Counted from the stretch's first letter, positions 25,956 to 35,550 are shown. The stretch is DNA of 64,000 nt from Bacteroidales bacterium (GCA_017451385.1 JAFSPS010000008.1:25750-89749), one strand, 5' to 3'. The notes: generated by a model from the letters alone, not told the origin. Numbers and translations are program-made.

Positions 25956-26393
25956 TTATTTTACTCCCGTATGGCCGAAGCCGCCGCTGCCCCGCTCGGT
26001 GTCAGACAGCACTTCGACCTCTTGCCATGTGGCTTGTTCGCATGGTGCCACAATCATCTGCGCTATGCGTTCGCCGTCGTTGACGACAAAAGGTTCTTGC
26101 GACAGGTTGATGAGCACCACGCAGAGCTGACCGCGATAGTCGGCATCGATGGTGCCTGGTGAGTTTAGCACTGTGACGCCTTTCTTCCATGCCAGGCCGC
26201 TGCGTGGGCGTATCTGGGCCTCGTAGCCTGATGGCAGTTCCATGTAGAGGCCTGTGGGAATCATCTTGCGTTCCATGGGCTGCATGGTCACCGGTCCGTC
26301 GGGCAGGAAAGCGCGGAGGTCCATGCCTGCCGATTGCGTGGTCTCATATTGTGGCAGCGGATGGTGAGAGGTGTTGCGAACTTTGACAATCAT
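25956..26393 (-). CDS. dut: dUTP diphosphatase
   Basis: A trimeric-type dUTPase of 145 residues with the five family motifs: SAGMDLRA (1), [11 protein letters not shown] (2), [15 protein letters not shown] (3, with the catalytic Asp and Tyr region), ERIAQMIV (4) and the C-terminal GSGGFGHTG (5). It hydrolyses dUTP to dUMP and limits uracil in DNA. ATG 26393 (MIVKVRN) matches the usual start of the family; ATG 26414 would add seven residues. It lies 70 bases after clpP on the same strand. Confidence 0.95.
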   Translation of the reverse strand: MIVKVRNTSHHPLPQYETTQSAGMDLRAFLPDGPVTMQPMERKMIPTGLYMELPSGYEAQIRPRSGLAWKKGVTVLNSPGTIDADYRGQLCVVLINLSQEPFVVNDGERIAQMIVAPCEQATWQEVEVLSDTERGSGGFGHTGVK

Positions 26394-26463
26394 TTGTATT
26401 CTGTTTAATCTCATTCAGCCACAGCAGGGCTATGGCTGAATGAGGATGGTTAGCGGATAGGAA

Positions 26464-27129
26464 TTATTGCTTCTTTGCCAGCACCTCGTCAATCATGCCG
26501 TACTCTTTGGCCTCTTCGGCGGTCATCCAGTAGTCGCGGTCGCTGTTTTCCCATACTTGCTCGTAGGTTTTGCCACTGTGTTTGGCTATGATTTCGTAGA
26601 GTTCCTTTTTGAGTTTCTGGATTTCGCGGACGGTGATTTCCATGTCCGTAGCCTGTCCTTCGGCGCCGCCCATAGGCTGGTGAATCATTACGCGGCTATG
26701 AGGCAGTGCGCTGCGTCTGCCGTTCTCGCCGGCGCAGAGGAGCACGCTGGCCATAGAGGCTGCCAGACCTGTGCAGATGGTGGAAATCTTGGGTGCGATA
26801 TACTGCATTGTGTCGTAGATGCCCAGACCGGCATAGACGGAGCCTCCCGGCGAGTTGATGTAGAGCATGATGTCTTTGTCGGGGTCGGTACTCTCAAGGA
26901 AGAGCAGCTGTGCCTGAATGACGTTGGCTGTATAGTCGTCAATGGCGGTGCCGAGGAAGATGATGCGGTCCATCATCAGGCGCGAGAACACATCGAGTTG
27001 CGAGATGTTGAGAGGGCGCTCCTCGATGATGTAGGGGGTGAGGGAATTGTTGATTGCCGAGGTGTATTTGGCTACCGTCGTGCTGCTGATGCCACGGTGC
27101 ATGGTGGCAAATTTCTCAAATTCTGTCAT
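26464..27129 (-). CDS. clpP: ATP-dependent Clp protease proteolytic subunit
   Basis: A 221-residue protein with the full serine-protease triad: S125 in GLAASMASVLL, H150 in MIHQPMGG and D199 in SDRDYW. It forms the tetradecameric chamber that degrades proteins fed by ClpX or ClpA. The N-terminal 25 residues are longer than in E. coli mature ClpP and could be a processed propeptide. In many Bacteroidota clpP is followed by clpX; here dut follows and no clpX is in the window. Confidence 0.95.
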   Translation of the reverse strand: MTEFEKFATMHRGISSTTVAKYTSAINNSLTPYIIEERPLNISQLDVFSRLMMDRIIFLGTAIDDYTANVIQAQLLFLESTDPDKDIMLYINSPGGSVYAGLGIYDTMQYIAPKISTICTGLAASMASVLLCAGENGRRSALPHSRVMIHQPMGGAEGQATDMEITVREIQKLKKELYEIIAKHSGKTYEQVWENSDRDYWMTAEEAKEYGMIDEVLAKKQ

Positions 27130-27246
27130 GGTTTTATGTGGTGTTATGATTGTTAATGGATGAAAAAAAATATCGGATAACAGATGTCTGAAAGATTAAG
27201 ATATGATGCTATGTTTATGGTATTATTATGTGGATAAGTATGTTTG

Positions 27247-27933
27247 TCACTGTCCGTTGTTGTCGAGTAGGTCGGGGCGGCGAAGGCGCGTACGTTCGAG
27301 AGCTTGTTCGTAGCGCCATTGTTCTATTTTAGCATGGTTGCCGCTGAGCAGTACGTCGGGCACGCGCCATCCGCGGAATTCGGCGGGGCGAGTGTATTCG
27401 GGTGGAGCGAGGAGTCCGTCTTGGAACGAGTCGGAGAGAGCGGACTGTTCGTCGCCTATCACGCCGGGGATGAGCCTAATCACGGCGTCGCACATCACGG
27501 CAGCTGCCAGTTCGCCGCCCGTCAGCACATAGTCGCCTATAGAAATCTCGCGTGTGATGAAATGTTCGCGTATGCGCTCGTCGATGCCTTTGTAGTGGCC
27601 GCAAAGGATTATCATGTTGCCTTTCATCGAAAGCTCGTTAGCCATGCCTTGGGAGAAGAGGTTGCCGTCGGGTGCGGTATAGATTACCTCGTCGTAGCTG
27701 CGTTCGTTTTGCAGAGCCTCTATACAGTTGGCGAGAGGTTCTACCGCCATGACCATGCCGGCATTGCCACCGTAGGGGTAGTCGTCCACGCTGCCGTAGC
27801 GTGTCAGCGAGTAGTCGTGAAGGTTGTGGAAATGCACCTCCACGAGCCCTTTCTTTTGGGCGCGCATGATGATGGATTCTTCGAAGAACATGCTCATCAT
27901 CTGAGGAAAGAGTGTCAGTATGTCTATGCGCAT
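27247..27933 (-). CDS. trmD: tRNA (guanine-N1-)-methyltransferase TrmD
   Basis: A 228-residue SPOUT methyltransferase. It has the trefoil-knot SAM site: [12 protein letters not shown] and [16 protein letters not shown], with [11 protein letters not shown] upstream. TrmD makes m1G37 in tRNAs that read CUN, CCN and CGG and prevents frameshifting. It follows the M23 peptidase gene with a 41-base gap, so both are probably on one transcript. In many bacteria trmD sits between rpsP and rplS; that arrangement is not kept here. Confidence 0.95.
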   Translation of the reverse strand: MRIDILTLFPQMMSMFFEESIIMRAQKKGLVEVHFHNLHDYSLTRYGSVDDYPYGGNAGMVMAVEPLANCIEALQNERSYDEVIYTAPDGNLFSQGMANELSMKGNMIILCGHYKGIDERIREHFITREISIGDYVLTGGELAAAVMCDAVIRLIPGVIGDEQSALSDSFQDGLLAPPEYTRPAEFRGWRVPDVLLSGNHAKIEQWRYEQALERTRLRRPDLLDNNGQ

Positions 27934-27974
27934 TTGAAAAAGAGTCGGTATTTGGTTGTTGTGAGGAATGCCTT

Positions 27975-29039
27975 TTACTTGACCCTGAGCTGTTGTCCTT
28001 CGCGTATTCTGTCTGATTTGAGGTGGTTGAGTTCTTTGAGTTTGCGAACAGTGGTTCCGTTGCGGGAGGCTATCTTGCTGAGATTGTCGCCCTTGCGGAC
28101 ACGATAGTATTGTTTGCCGCCTTTAGAAGTAGAGGCTTTGCCTTTGGATGAGCGCGAGGAGCGTCCGGTCTTGCGGAAGGAGTCTTTGGTGAGCGTAAGG
28201 TCGTTGGCGAGGAGCTGTCGAGTGTTGGGGTCTATCACGCTTTCGGGGTTCATGGCGTTGCCCATGTAGCGTATTTCGAGGTGCAGATGGCTTCCGTAGG
28301 AGCGGCCTGTATTGCCGCAGAGGCCGATGCAGTCGCCGGCTTTGACTTCGTCGCCCGGCTGCACGTGGCGTGCCGACATGTGAGCGTAGTAGGTCTCAAG
28401 GCCGTTGTTGTGGCGTATTACGACGAGGTTGCCATAGGAGCGGTTGCGTACGGAGATGCGCACGGTGCCGTCGAACATGGCGTAGATGGGTTCTCCTTTT
28501 GGTGCTGCGATGTCGAGGCCGTAGTGGAAGCGGCGACGGCGCGGACCGAAATGTGAGGAGGCACGGGCTGTCTCGCCTATGGGCATGGCGTATTCCTCGC
28601 CACGCTCAGGGTGGGTGAGCATTATGTGGATGGGCTCGGTGATAGTGTTGACATCAAGTTTTGGGTAGTGTATTGTTGAAGAGTCGAAAGAGGCGTAGAG
28701 TATCTCGTCTTCGCTCTCAGCGCCTTCGTCCTCGATGGTTTGCAATACTTGTGGCATCATGTCGGGGTCCTCGTCGTTGTCGGCATCTTCCATAGGCGGG
28801 GGAGGCAGCAATGGGGGACGTTCGTACATGTAGCTTTCTTGCTCTGTGGTGGTGGCTTGTGGCTCGGTGAGGATGTCGATATATTCGTCGTCTTCGTCAT
28901 AGATGACATCCATCCGGTTTACGCGCACCTCGCTTTTCTGTGGTTTGGTGGGAGTGGTCTTATTGTTTTGTGCTATGCCGACGGAGCAGAATACGATGGA
29001 TAAAAGAAAAACTACGAAGTGTTGTGTGTGCTTACTCAT
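27975..29039 (-). CDS. M23 family metallopeptidase with C-terminal LysM domain
   Basis: A 354-residue exported protein (signal [24 protein letters not shown]). An acidic, Pro/Glu/Asp-rich linker precedes the peptidase M23 domain, with [16 protein letters not shown] (His and Asp zinc ligands) and SHLHLEIRY (HxH). The C-terminus is a LysM module ([17 protein letters not shown]), which binds peptidoglycan. All zinc ligands are present, so it should be an active endopeptidase and not an EnvC/NlpD-type activator. ATG 29039 gives the signal peptide; the frame from 29099 is too long. A TATCTTTG box (29081-29074, minus) is a likely -7 element. Confidence 0.92.
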   Translation of the reverse strand: MSKHTQHFVVFLLSIVFCSVGIAQNNKTTPTKPQKSEVRVNRMDVIYDEDDEYIDILTEPQATTTEQESYMYERPPLLPPPPMEDADNDEDPDMMPQVLQTIEDEGAESEDEILYASFDSSTIHYPKLDVNTITEPIHIMLTHPERGEEYAMPIGETARASSHFGPRRRRFHYGLDIAAPKGEPIYAMFDGTVRISVRNRSYGNLVVIRHNNGLETYYAHMSARHVQPGDEVKAGDCIGLCGNTGRSYGSHLHLEIRYMGNAMNPESVIDPNTRQLLANDLTLTKDSFRKTGRSSRSSKGKASTSKGGKQYYRVRKGDNLSKIASRNGTTVRKLKELNHLKSDRIREGQQLRVK

Positions 29040-29133
29040 AGTGTGTGCTGATGTCAAGATGTGTAATAAACTGCAAAGATACATTTTTTCGCAAAACAAA
29101 GTGTGAAAAAATGTAAATTAGGTAGATGAATGT

Positions 29134-29182
29134 ATAAAAAAAGGAGAGAGGATGCTGCGGTGGGGCAGCCTCCTCTCTCCTT
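29134..29182 (-). terminator. Rho-independent terminator of the second T9SS cargo gene
   Basis: GGAGAGAGGA..TGC forms a long stem with GCA..TCCTCTCTCC (29143-29180). On the minus strand a run of seven T follows. Confidence 0.9.
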
Positions 29183-29228
29183 CTTTCCCCATGAGACGTG
29201 GTGTGCCATGAGGTATTGTGATGATTAT

Positions 29229-30569
29229 TTATTTCTTGATAATCTGGCGTGTAGTAGAGCCTTCGCTGGTGCTGATGCGCAGCATATAGACGCCGTTGGC
29301 AATGCCGGCGAGGTTGATGCTGTTGCTCTGTGTATTGCGTAGCAGGGTACGGCCAGACATGTCCATGAGTTCTATGCGGGCGTTGTCCACGCCGTTGATG
29401 CGCACCATGCTGGTGGCAGGGTTAGGATAGATGCTCACGCCTGTCAGTTCAACGTCGTTGATGCCTTCGGGTTGCTTCTCGGTCCATTGGGCGTAGAAGG
29501 TAGTGGCTTCCCAGCAGATGGCATAGTCGCCAGCGGCATAGTTGTCGCCAGAGCCGTCGGCTTCGGTGTTCCAACCGGCAAGAGAGAGGTTGCCGTTGGA
29601 GATAGTGCTGGCGTCAGGCATCTCCACAACGGGGTAGTAAGCCCAATAGTAGTGTCCGGGGTCGTCTGGCGAGATGGTGTCGGCAACAAGGATGGAGGTG
29701 GTGAAGGTGCCTTGTCCGCCGTTGGCGTCGAAGGTGATTTCGGTGGGGATACCCCAGCGGGCGAAGAAACGCATATCGGCATCAACGGCAACGGTGTCGC
29801 CTACCATGACCCAATATTCGCCGTCCTCGTCGGTGGTGTACCATCCGACAATCTCGTAGCCGTCGCGCACAAAGCCGTTGTTGGCGGGGACAGCAAAAGC
29901 CTTGTTGGCGAAGACCGTCATGTCGGGCATGCTACCGCTTACGCCATTATCCTCATTAAGGAAGGAGATGGTGAGCGGCTTGGTGCCGAGCGTAAAATCA
30001 TTGATAATTAACAATGACTCGTCGCCCAAAGTTTGTCCATGAACTATAATGAATTGGTAGTCACGGTCTGTCTCCTGTAATCCGAGCGTGTTTTTTAATT
30101 CGCCCAGGTCATATACTAAATACTGGTAGCCGTCTTCACTTAGGATTGCCTTGCCGGCTTCAATCTGTTTAGGTGTTGAAAAGGTGTCGATGTATACCAA
30201 AATGCTAATGGAATTAGCTGCTACACCTGTGGATTCAAACGTTATAGTTTGCGTTCCAATTGCAAGAAAACCGTTAGTATCCTGGATGTTTAACTTATAT
30301 ATGGGCGATTGGAGCATATTGTTGATGGTAGTAGCCTGATTTTTGTCTCTGTCGCCAAGGACGTCACTGTACGATGAGATATATCCATACTCATCGTCTA
30401 TTTGCCAAAAGCCATAATAAATCTGGCCTTGATAGGATATTGCACTAATCCATCCCTCTTGCAGAGCGCTGGCAGAATCACTGAAAGTCTGCTGATAATA
30501 ATGATAGTTTTGTGCAAACATTGTCATGCTCATCAGCACGGCAACGGCAAAGGATAAAATCTTTTTCAT
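29229..30569 (-). CDS. T9SS-sorted protein with InlB/Listeria-Bacteroides repeats
   Basis: A 446-residue protein with signal MKKILSFAVAVLMSMTMFAQ, a beta-rich N-terminal domain, then two repeats of the InlB B-repeat (Flg_new) type: ...GYEIVGWYTTDEDGEYW...ARW and TFDANGGQGTF...LSLAGWNTEADGSGDNY...FYAQW. The C-terminal 75 residues are a T9SS type A sorting domain (VSIYPNPATSMVRI, DMSGRTLL, GVYMLRIS, ending RQIIKK). It should be exported and attached to the cell surface. A minus-strand TATCTTTG box (30630-30623) is the likely -7 element. The ligand is unknown. Confidence 0.9.
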   Translation of the reverse strand: MKKILSFAVAVLMSMTMFAQNYHYYQQTFSDSASALQEGWISAISYQGQIYYGFWQIDDEYGYISSYSDVLGDRDKNQATTINNMLQSPIYKLNIQDTNGFLAIGTQTITFESTGVAANSISILVYIDTFSTPKQIEAGKAILSEDGYQYLVYDLGELKNTLGLQETDRDYQFIIVHGQTLGDESLLIINDFTLGTKPLTISFLNEDNGVSGSMPDMTVFANKAFAVPANNGFVRDGYEIVGWYTTDEDGEYWVMVGDTVAVDADMRFFARWGIPTEITFDANGGQGTFTTSILVADTISPDDPGHYYWAYYPVVEMPDASTISNGNLSLAGWNTEADGSGDNYAAGDYAICWEATTFYAQWTEKQPEGINDVELTGVSIYPNPATSMVRINGVDNARIELMDMSGRTLLRNTQSNSINLAGIANGVYMLRISTSEGSTTRQIIKK

Positions 30570-30715
30570 AATTATTTGATATTTTATTGTTTGCTTATTA
30601 TTTGTCTATTGTTTGACTTTTGCAAAGATAGTGTTTTTTCTTTTCTCCTCGGAGTGATAGATTCTTTTTGCGCGTCATGATGGTCTTCGTGTGGCAGGCA
30701 AGGCATAGGGATGTT

Positions 30716-31885
30716 TTAGAAACACTCTTTGAGCATCTGCAGAACCTCGTCGGTCGAGGGGACGTGATATCCACCGCATTTGTTGCAGCTTGCGGCAATG
30801 AGTGGCAGCATCTCCTCGGTAGTGCCTACCTCGCGCAGCGTCTGCGGGATGCCGAGTTCGGCGATGAAGCGGCTGAGACATTCGATGCCTTCGAGAGCTA
30901 TCTGCTCATCGCTCTTGCCATCGGGGTTGACGCCCCAGATGTGGGTGGCGAAGCGCACGAAGCGGTGCAGTCCGAAGTGGCAGATGTGCCGATAGTAGGG
31001 TATGGAGATGATGGCGAGGCCTACGCCGTGAGCACAGTCGGTGTAGGCACCGAGTTGGTGTTCAATCTGGTGCACCATCCAGTCCTGAGTCTTGGAGAGG
31101 GAGAGAATCTTGTTGAGGGCCATGGTGGCACACCACATGATGTTGCTGCGTGCCTCGTAATCTTCGGGGTTGACGATGGCTTTGCGTGCAGCAGAGATGA
31201 GAGCCAGCATGTCACCTTCGAGGAGGTAGTCGCTCGTGCAGTCGTCGGAGCCGCTGAAGTATTGTTCCATCAGGTGCGAGAAGGTGTCAAAGATGCCGCT
31301 GACCATCTGGTAGCGTGGCACGGTGTAGGTGTATTCGGGGTTGAGGATGGAGAAGCGTGGCGCAAAGGTGGCGAGGGGGAACACGCGTCCTTGCTTGATG
31401 GTCTGCTCCTCGTTGGTGATGACGGAGCCGCCGTTCATCTCGGAGGCGGTGCCTGTCATGGTGAGCACGGTGCCAATGGGCACTACGGTGCCTTCCACCT
31501 CTTCGCCTTGCATCCAGTAGCGCGTCCACGGGTCGCCATGCGTGCATGCCGCTGCTGCCGCTATGCCTTTTGAGCAGTCAATGACGGAGCCACCGCCAAC
31601 GGCAAGGATGAGGTCTATGTGTTGCTCGCGCACTATCTTTGCTCCTGCCAGCACCTGCGCATAGGTGGGGTTGGACTTGATGCCTGCCAGCTCGCTGACA
31701 TTCTTGCCTGTGGCTTGCATGGCGGCAAGGACGGTATCATATATGCCGTTGTTCTTGATGGAGTTGCGGCCATATACCAGCAGGATGTTGCGTCCGTAGT
31801 TGTTCAGCTCGGTAGTCAGGTGTTGCATGGCGCTGCGTCCGAAGTGGATGCGTGTAGGGTTCTCGTAGGTAAAGTCGTATATCAT
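30716..31885 (-). CDS. iron-containing alcohol dehydrogenase (BDH/YqhD type)
   Basis: A 389-residue protein of the group III Fe-ADH family. It has the NAD(P) loop GGGSVIDCSKGIA (97-109) with Ser-Val-Ile-Asp typical of NADPH-linked butanol/aldehyde reductases, and metal-site segments GIFDTFSHLMEQYF and TDCAHGVGLAIISIPYYRH. It probably reduces aldehydes to alcohols as an electron sink or detoxification step. It is a lone gene with an AT-rich repeat array directly upstream of its start codon. Confidence 0.9.
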   Translation of the reverse strand: MIYDFTYENPTRIHFGRSAMQHLTTELNNYGRNILLVYGRNSIKNNGIYDTVLAAMQATGKNVSELAGIKSNPTYAQVLAGAKIVREQHIDLILAVGGGSVIDCSKGIAAAAACTHGDPWTRYWMQGEEVEGTVVPIGTVLTMTGTASEMNGGSVITNEEQTIKQGRVFPLATFAPRFSILNPEYTYTVPRYQMVSGIFDTFSHLMEQYFSGSDDCTSDYLLEGDMLALISAARKAIVNPEDYEARSNIMWCATMALNKILSLSKTQDWMVHQIEHQLGAYTDCAHGVGLAIISIPYYRHICHFGLHRFVRFATHIWGVNPDGKSDEQIALEGIECLSRFIAELGIPQTLREVGTTEEMLPLIAASCNKCGGYHVPSTDEVLQMLKECF

Positions 31886-31889
31886 TGTT

Positions 31890-32115
31890 TTATCTCGGTT
31901 ATTTTTTTTGTTATCTCGGCGAATTGTAATTAATTATAACGAATTGTTTTGTCTTGGTTAATTACAATTAATTATGTTTAATTATTTTCGGTTGATTATT
32001 ATCTCGGCGAATTAGAATTAATTATGACGAATTGTTTTTATCCCGGGTAATTATTTTTTTTATCTCGGTTAATTACAATTAATTATGTTTATATCTCGGT
32101 TAGTTATAACGGGGT
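31890..32115. repeat. AT-rich degenerate tandem array of ATCTCGGCGAATT units
   Basis: About eight units begin ATCTCGG or a variant (31890, 31910, 31953, 31986, 32002, 32040, 32062, 32092) followed by YRATTRNAATTAATTAT and often RACGAATTG. Units alternate between GCGAATT and GTTAATT forms. The same motif appears at 3431-3467 and, diverged, at 2673-2826. The array lies between the Fe-ADH start and the small Cys-rich protein; no gene is seen in it. Confidence 0.8.
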
Positions 32116-32148
32116 TGTTTTGTTTGATTTTCGGTGGATTGCAATGGA

Positions 32149-32340
32149 TTAAGACATGTGGATTTTCAGTTCTTTCTTCTTGCAGGTGCAGTTGGCGCAG
32201 CGGCCTGTCTTAGGGTCAGCGTTGGTGCAGGGACGTTTGAATTCCTTGCTCTTGTTCATCAGCATCTTTATGCCCAGACCAGCCATCATCAGCATGACGA
32301 CAACAACGGCGGCGATAAGTGCAAAGACAAAGGTGTTCAT
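32149..32340 (-). CDS. small membrane protein with four clustered cysteines
   Basis: A 63-residue protein: one transmembrane helix (residues 5-27), then a basic soluble tail with C38, C48, C51 and C53 (CTNADPKTGRCANCTCKKK). The arrangement recalls short single-helix Cys-rich proteins such as the NqrM maturation factor or FeoB-associated peptides, but identity is too weak to name it. The Cys cluster could bind a metal or an Fe-S centre on the membrane. It lies 45 bases after the flavodoxin gene on the same strand, which supports a redox link. Confidence 0.6.
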   Translation of the reverse strand: MNTFVFALIAAVVVVMLMMAGLGIKMLMNKSKEFKRPCTNADPKTGRCANCTCKKKELKIHMS

Positions 32341-32385
32341 GGTGCAGTACGATTAGAGGATTATGATGAATGAGATTTGTTGTGT

Positions 32386-32895
32386 TTATCGCATCAGCTT
32401 GGCATCGACAAAGTTGTAGGTCGGATAGGCGGCTTTCATGTCTTTCAGGGCACGGTCGGGGGTGCTACCGCCAGATGTGGCGAAGAGGTGTATCTCTTTG
32501 CCTTTGAGGTCGTGCGCTTCGATGAAGGTGTTGATGATGGTTGGCGCAGTGTACCACCAGATGGGGAATCCGATATACACTACGTTGTAGTCTGCCATGT
32601 TGTCCACCTTGTTTTTGATGGCGGGGCGCGATGTGCGGTCGGCCATCTCCACGGAGCTGCGCGACTGCTTGTTCTGCCAGTTGAGGTCGGCAGAGGTGTA
32701 GGCTTTCTCAGGCACTATCTCGAAGAGGTCGGCATTGAGGTCTTTGGCCAGCTTGGCAGCGGCATGTTTGGTTGTCTGTGTGCAGGAGAAGTAGGTTACG
32801 ATGGTTTTCATATTTTGTTGTTTTGTTTTGTTATTCTGTGCGTTGGCACCTATGGCGAGGAGTGCGCATAGTGCAATGGCGATTAGTTGTCTCAT
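32386..32895 (-). CDS. flavodoxin family protein, possibly exported
   Basis: A 169-residue frame in which residues 1-19 (MRQLIAIALCALLAIGANA) look like a signal peptide and the flavodoxin fold follows: MKTIVTYFSCTQTTKHAAAKLA holds the FMN phosphate loop (SCTQTTK), and IGFPIWWYTAP is the aromatic FMN-binding loop. It is the flavodoxin_4-like type common in Bacteroidota. If the start is 32895 the protein is periplasmic; if ATG 32811 is used it is cytoplasmic. A TATATTTG box at 32932-32925 (minus) lies upstream of 32895 and supports the longer form. It is first in a pair with the Cys-rich membrane protein. Confidence 0.82.
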   Translation of the reverse strand: MRQLIAIALCALLAIGANAQNNKTKQQNMKTIVTYFSCTQTTKHAAAKLAKDLNADLFEIVPEKAYTSADLNWQNKQSRSSVEMADRTSRPAIKNKVDNMADYNVVYIGFPIWWYTAPTIINTFIEAHDLKGKEIHLFATSGGSTPDRALKDMKAAYPTYNFVDAKLMR

Positions 32896-33088
32896 GGTTG
32901 TATTTGTTTTGTTTGTTTAATGTGCAAATATATGATTTTTTTCTCTTATGTGAAAAGCCACAGAAATCTGTAAAATAACGATTGCTTATAGTGGGATGTG
33001 GAATATTCTGAATTTTATTTCATTGCATTGTTTTTTTGTCTTTCTGTCAAAAGCGTGTGGGAAGGATTCATGGCGTTATATTATGTAC

Positions 33089-33121
33089 GAATGACGCTCT
33101 GCCTTGTCGGTGTCGTCATTC
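33089..33121 (-). terminator. hairpin immediately after the flippase gene
   Basis: GAATGACG (33089-33096) pairs with CGTCATTC (33114-33121), starting 6 bases past the stop. No U-tract follows, so termination is uncertain. Confidence 0.35.
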
Positions 33122-33126
33122 GCTAT

Positions 33127-34401
33127 TTACAGCCTTTGCTCGTAGTTTTTTATGAGGGCAAAGAACCAAACGGTTTGTGCCACCAGTAGCATAGCGGCGA
33201 CGGCGAAGAAGAGACCCATAGCCAATAGTGGCGAATGGAGCGATATGCCTATGGCGAGGGCGGCGGCTTGCAGAACGAGGCGTGCCAGCGAGAAAAGGAA
33301 GAGCCCTCGCTGACGGTCGAAGAGGTCGGGGATGAAGTTGATGCCGTTGCTCACCAGCACCATCAGGAGCCACGGCAGCATGAGACGGATGTAGTCGGCT
33401 GTGGCAGCCCATGGTGCGCCGAGCATCCACGAGCAGAGCCACGGCAGGGCGAAATAGAGTAGGGCGAAAAGTGGCATGGCTATGAGTAGGATGCCGACGG
33501 CATAGCGTGCTATACTGTGGCGTATGGGTTTGCGACATTGCACATGCTGCGCCGCCTGTTGGTAGAGCGCTTTGTTGACGGATGAGCAGATGATGTTGAT
33601 GGGGCGGTGGGCGAGGGTGAATGCCATGCCTACGAAGCCTACTGTGGCGAGGTCGAAGGCGGGAGCGAGAAGCAGGAGCGGCAGGTTGGAGGCGAGGCTG
33701 TCGGTGAGTGCTTTGGGCAGCGTGAAGCGGGGGAAGTTGCGATAGCGGTGTGCGGCGGCACGCATTCCGCGCCACTCTATGCGGCATAGCTTACGCCACA
33801 GCGCGCGTGGGGTGCGTAGCAGCGTGATGGATAGTGCCAGTGCCGGTGCCAGCACCGAGCCGTATATGAGTCCGCCGCCAATGGACATCTTGCCGGCGAC
33901 GGCCTTGGTGGTGGCGTTGAGCAGGCTCTGGTCCACCTGATAGGAGGCGGCGCGGTCGAAACGGTCGTGGCGCAGGAGCCAGAAGTTGCACAAGGCCCAT
34001 GATGCCATGACAGCCACATAGAGCGGCATGAGCCACCACAGGCGTGCCAGCCCGTCGGCATCGAGGAGGTGCTCTATCCCGCTGGCGAAAGGGATGCTTG
34101 CTGCGGTGGCAGCGACGACTGCTGCGGTGGCTGCCAGTCCTGCCTGTGCTACCCATGCACCTTGGCGGTGGCTGCGTGGCAGAACGACGGCATACTCATA
34201 CTGCATCGTGGCGAGGAGTACGAGTATGCCGCCGATGGTCAGGAAGATGTTGAAGACGCCGAAATCGTCGGCAGTGTAGAGGCGCGTGAGGAGCGGATAG
34301 ACCGCCAGTGCCACGGCTTGCGCCACCACGTTGGCCGTGAGTAGCTGCGAGGCGTTGCGCAGCAGGGGCGAGCGGAAAAGATGCTTGATGCTATGCGCCA
34401 C
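33127..34401 (-). CDS. polysaccharide flippase (Wzx/MATE-like)
   Basis: A 424-residue polytopic membrane protein with about twelve helices. The N-terminus (LLTANVVAQAVALAVYPLLTRLYTADDFGVFNI) is the signature of the oligosaccharide-flippase family (RfbX/Wzx), which moves lipid-linked glycan repeat units across the inner membrane. The start is GTG 34401: the in-frame stop of the upstream gene excludes anything earlier. The 12-base gap after the HtrA gene suggests translational coupling. No glycosyltransferase cluster is next to it, so its glycan is unknown. Confidence 0.85.
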   Translation of the reverse strand: MAHSIKHLFRSPLLRNASQLLTANVVAQAVALAVYPLLTRLYTADDFGVFNIFLTIGGILVLLATMQYEYAVVLPRSHRQGAWVAQAGLAATAAVVAATAASIPFASGIEHLLDADGLARLWWLMPLYVAVMASWALCNFWLLRHDRFDRAASYQVDQSLLNATTKAVAGKMSIGGGLIYGSVLAPALALSITLLRTPRALWRKLCRIEWRGMRAAAHRYRNFPRFTLPKALTDSLASNLPLLLLAPAFDLATVGFVGMAFTLAHRPINIICSSVNKALYQQAAQHVQCRKPIRHSIARYAVGILLIAMPLFALLYFALPWLCSWMLGAPWAATADYIRLMLPWLLMVLVSNGINFIPDLFDRQRGLFLFSLARLVLQAAALAIGISLHSPLLAMGLFFAVAAMLLVAQTVWFFALIKNYEQRL

Positions 34402-34413
34402 GGCGAGGGATGG

Positions 34414-35550
34414 CTAACGGGTGAGAATCTGCGTGTTGCTCATAGCATTGAGCAATGTCACGGTGGTGGTGTGCTCCTGCGTGTTGCGGCGATAGGTAAT
34501 ATCTATCTTGTCGCCGGGCGAGCACTTGCCCAGCAGTTCCATCATCTCGGCGTAGGAGTTGATGGGCGAGCCTGCCATGTTGACAATCACGTCGCCAGCC
34601 TTGATGCCGGCACGGTCGGCGGCACAGTCGGCGATGGTGCGTGTGATGATTACTCCGCGCACCTCGTTCATGCCCATCTGTTGCGCTATCTGCTGTGTCA
34701 TCTCCGTCACGTTGACACCGAGGTAGGCGCGTTGCGTGTAGCCGTACTCTTTGAGGTCGCGCACCACCTTCTGTGCCAGGTCGGAGGGGATGGCGAAGGA
34801 GTAGCCGGTATAGTATCCGTCGCCAGAGGCTATGGCGGTGTTGATGCCTATCAGCTGTCCGTCGCCATTGACGAGAGCGCCGCCCGAGTTGCCTGAATTG
34901 ACGGCGGCGTCGGTCTGCAGGAACGACTCGATGGGGCTCTCCAGTCCGCGCGTGTTCTCGATGATGCCCATATTGCGTGCCTTGGCGCTGATGATGCCTG
35001 CTGTGACGGTGGAGGTGAGGTTGAAGGGGTTGCCTATGGCCAGCACAGGCTCGCCAATGCGCACGCTGTCGCTGTTGCCGAAGGGTATCCATGTAAGACC
35101 ATCGACATCAATCTTTATCAGTGCGAGGTCGGTGGCAGGGTCGTGGCCTATCAGCGTGGCAGGGAAGACGCGTTTGTCGTTGAGCGACACCGTAATCTTC
35201 TCGGCATCCTGCACCACATGGTTGTTGGTGACGATATATCCGTCGGGCGAGATAATGACGCCGGAGCCGAAGGCGCTGTAGTGCTGCTTCTGTACGCCAC
35301 GGTCAATAATCATGCCGAAGAAGGACTGATAGAGCGGGGTGAGCTTGGTCATCTCGGTCTTTATGTGGACCACGCCGTCAATGGTGTTGGCTGCCACCTG
35401 CGAGAAATCAACATATTTAATTTGTGAGGTGTGCGAGGAAGGAGCTGCCGATTGAGCGAAAGGTTGAACCGAGGTCTCTTTGTTGGGCTCGGCCTGCGTG
35501 CAGCTGCTGAGAACTGTCAATGCCAATAATGCAAAAAAGATTCGTTTCAT
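34414..35550 (-). CDS. HtrA/DegP-like serine protease, predicted lipoprotein
   Basis: A 378-residue protein with lipobox LSSC (Cys17), trypsin-like domain with the complete triad H111 (TNNHVV), D141 (ATDLALIKID) and S222 (SGNSGGAL), and one C-terminal PDZ domain (about 270-365). It should act in envelope protein quality control. Most HtrA proteins are soluble or membrane-anchored by a helix; a lipid anchor and single PDZ is less usual. ATG 35550 was chosen since it starts the lipoprotein signal; the frame could otherwise extend to 35661. It is followed by the flippase gene after 12 bases. Confidence 0.9.
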   Translation of the reverse strand: MKRIFFALLALTVLSSCTQAEPNKETSVQPFAQSAAPSSHTSQIKYVDFSQVAANTIDGVVHIKTEMTKLTPLYQSFFGMIIDRGVQKQHYSAFGSGVIISPDGYIVTNNHVVQDAEKITVSLNDKRVFPATLIGHDPATDLALIKIDVDGLTWIPFGNSDSVRIGEPVLAIGNPFNLTSTVTAGIISAKARNMGIIENTRGLESPIESFLQTDAAVNSGNSGGALVNGDGQLIGINTAIASGDGYYTGYSFAIPSDLAQKVVRDLKEYGYTQRAYLGVNVTEMTQQIAQQMGMNEVRGVIITRTIADCAADRAGIKAGDVIVNMAGSPINSYAEMMELLGKCSPGDKIDITYRRNTQEHTTTVTLLNAMSNTQILTR

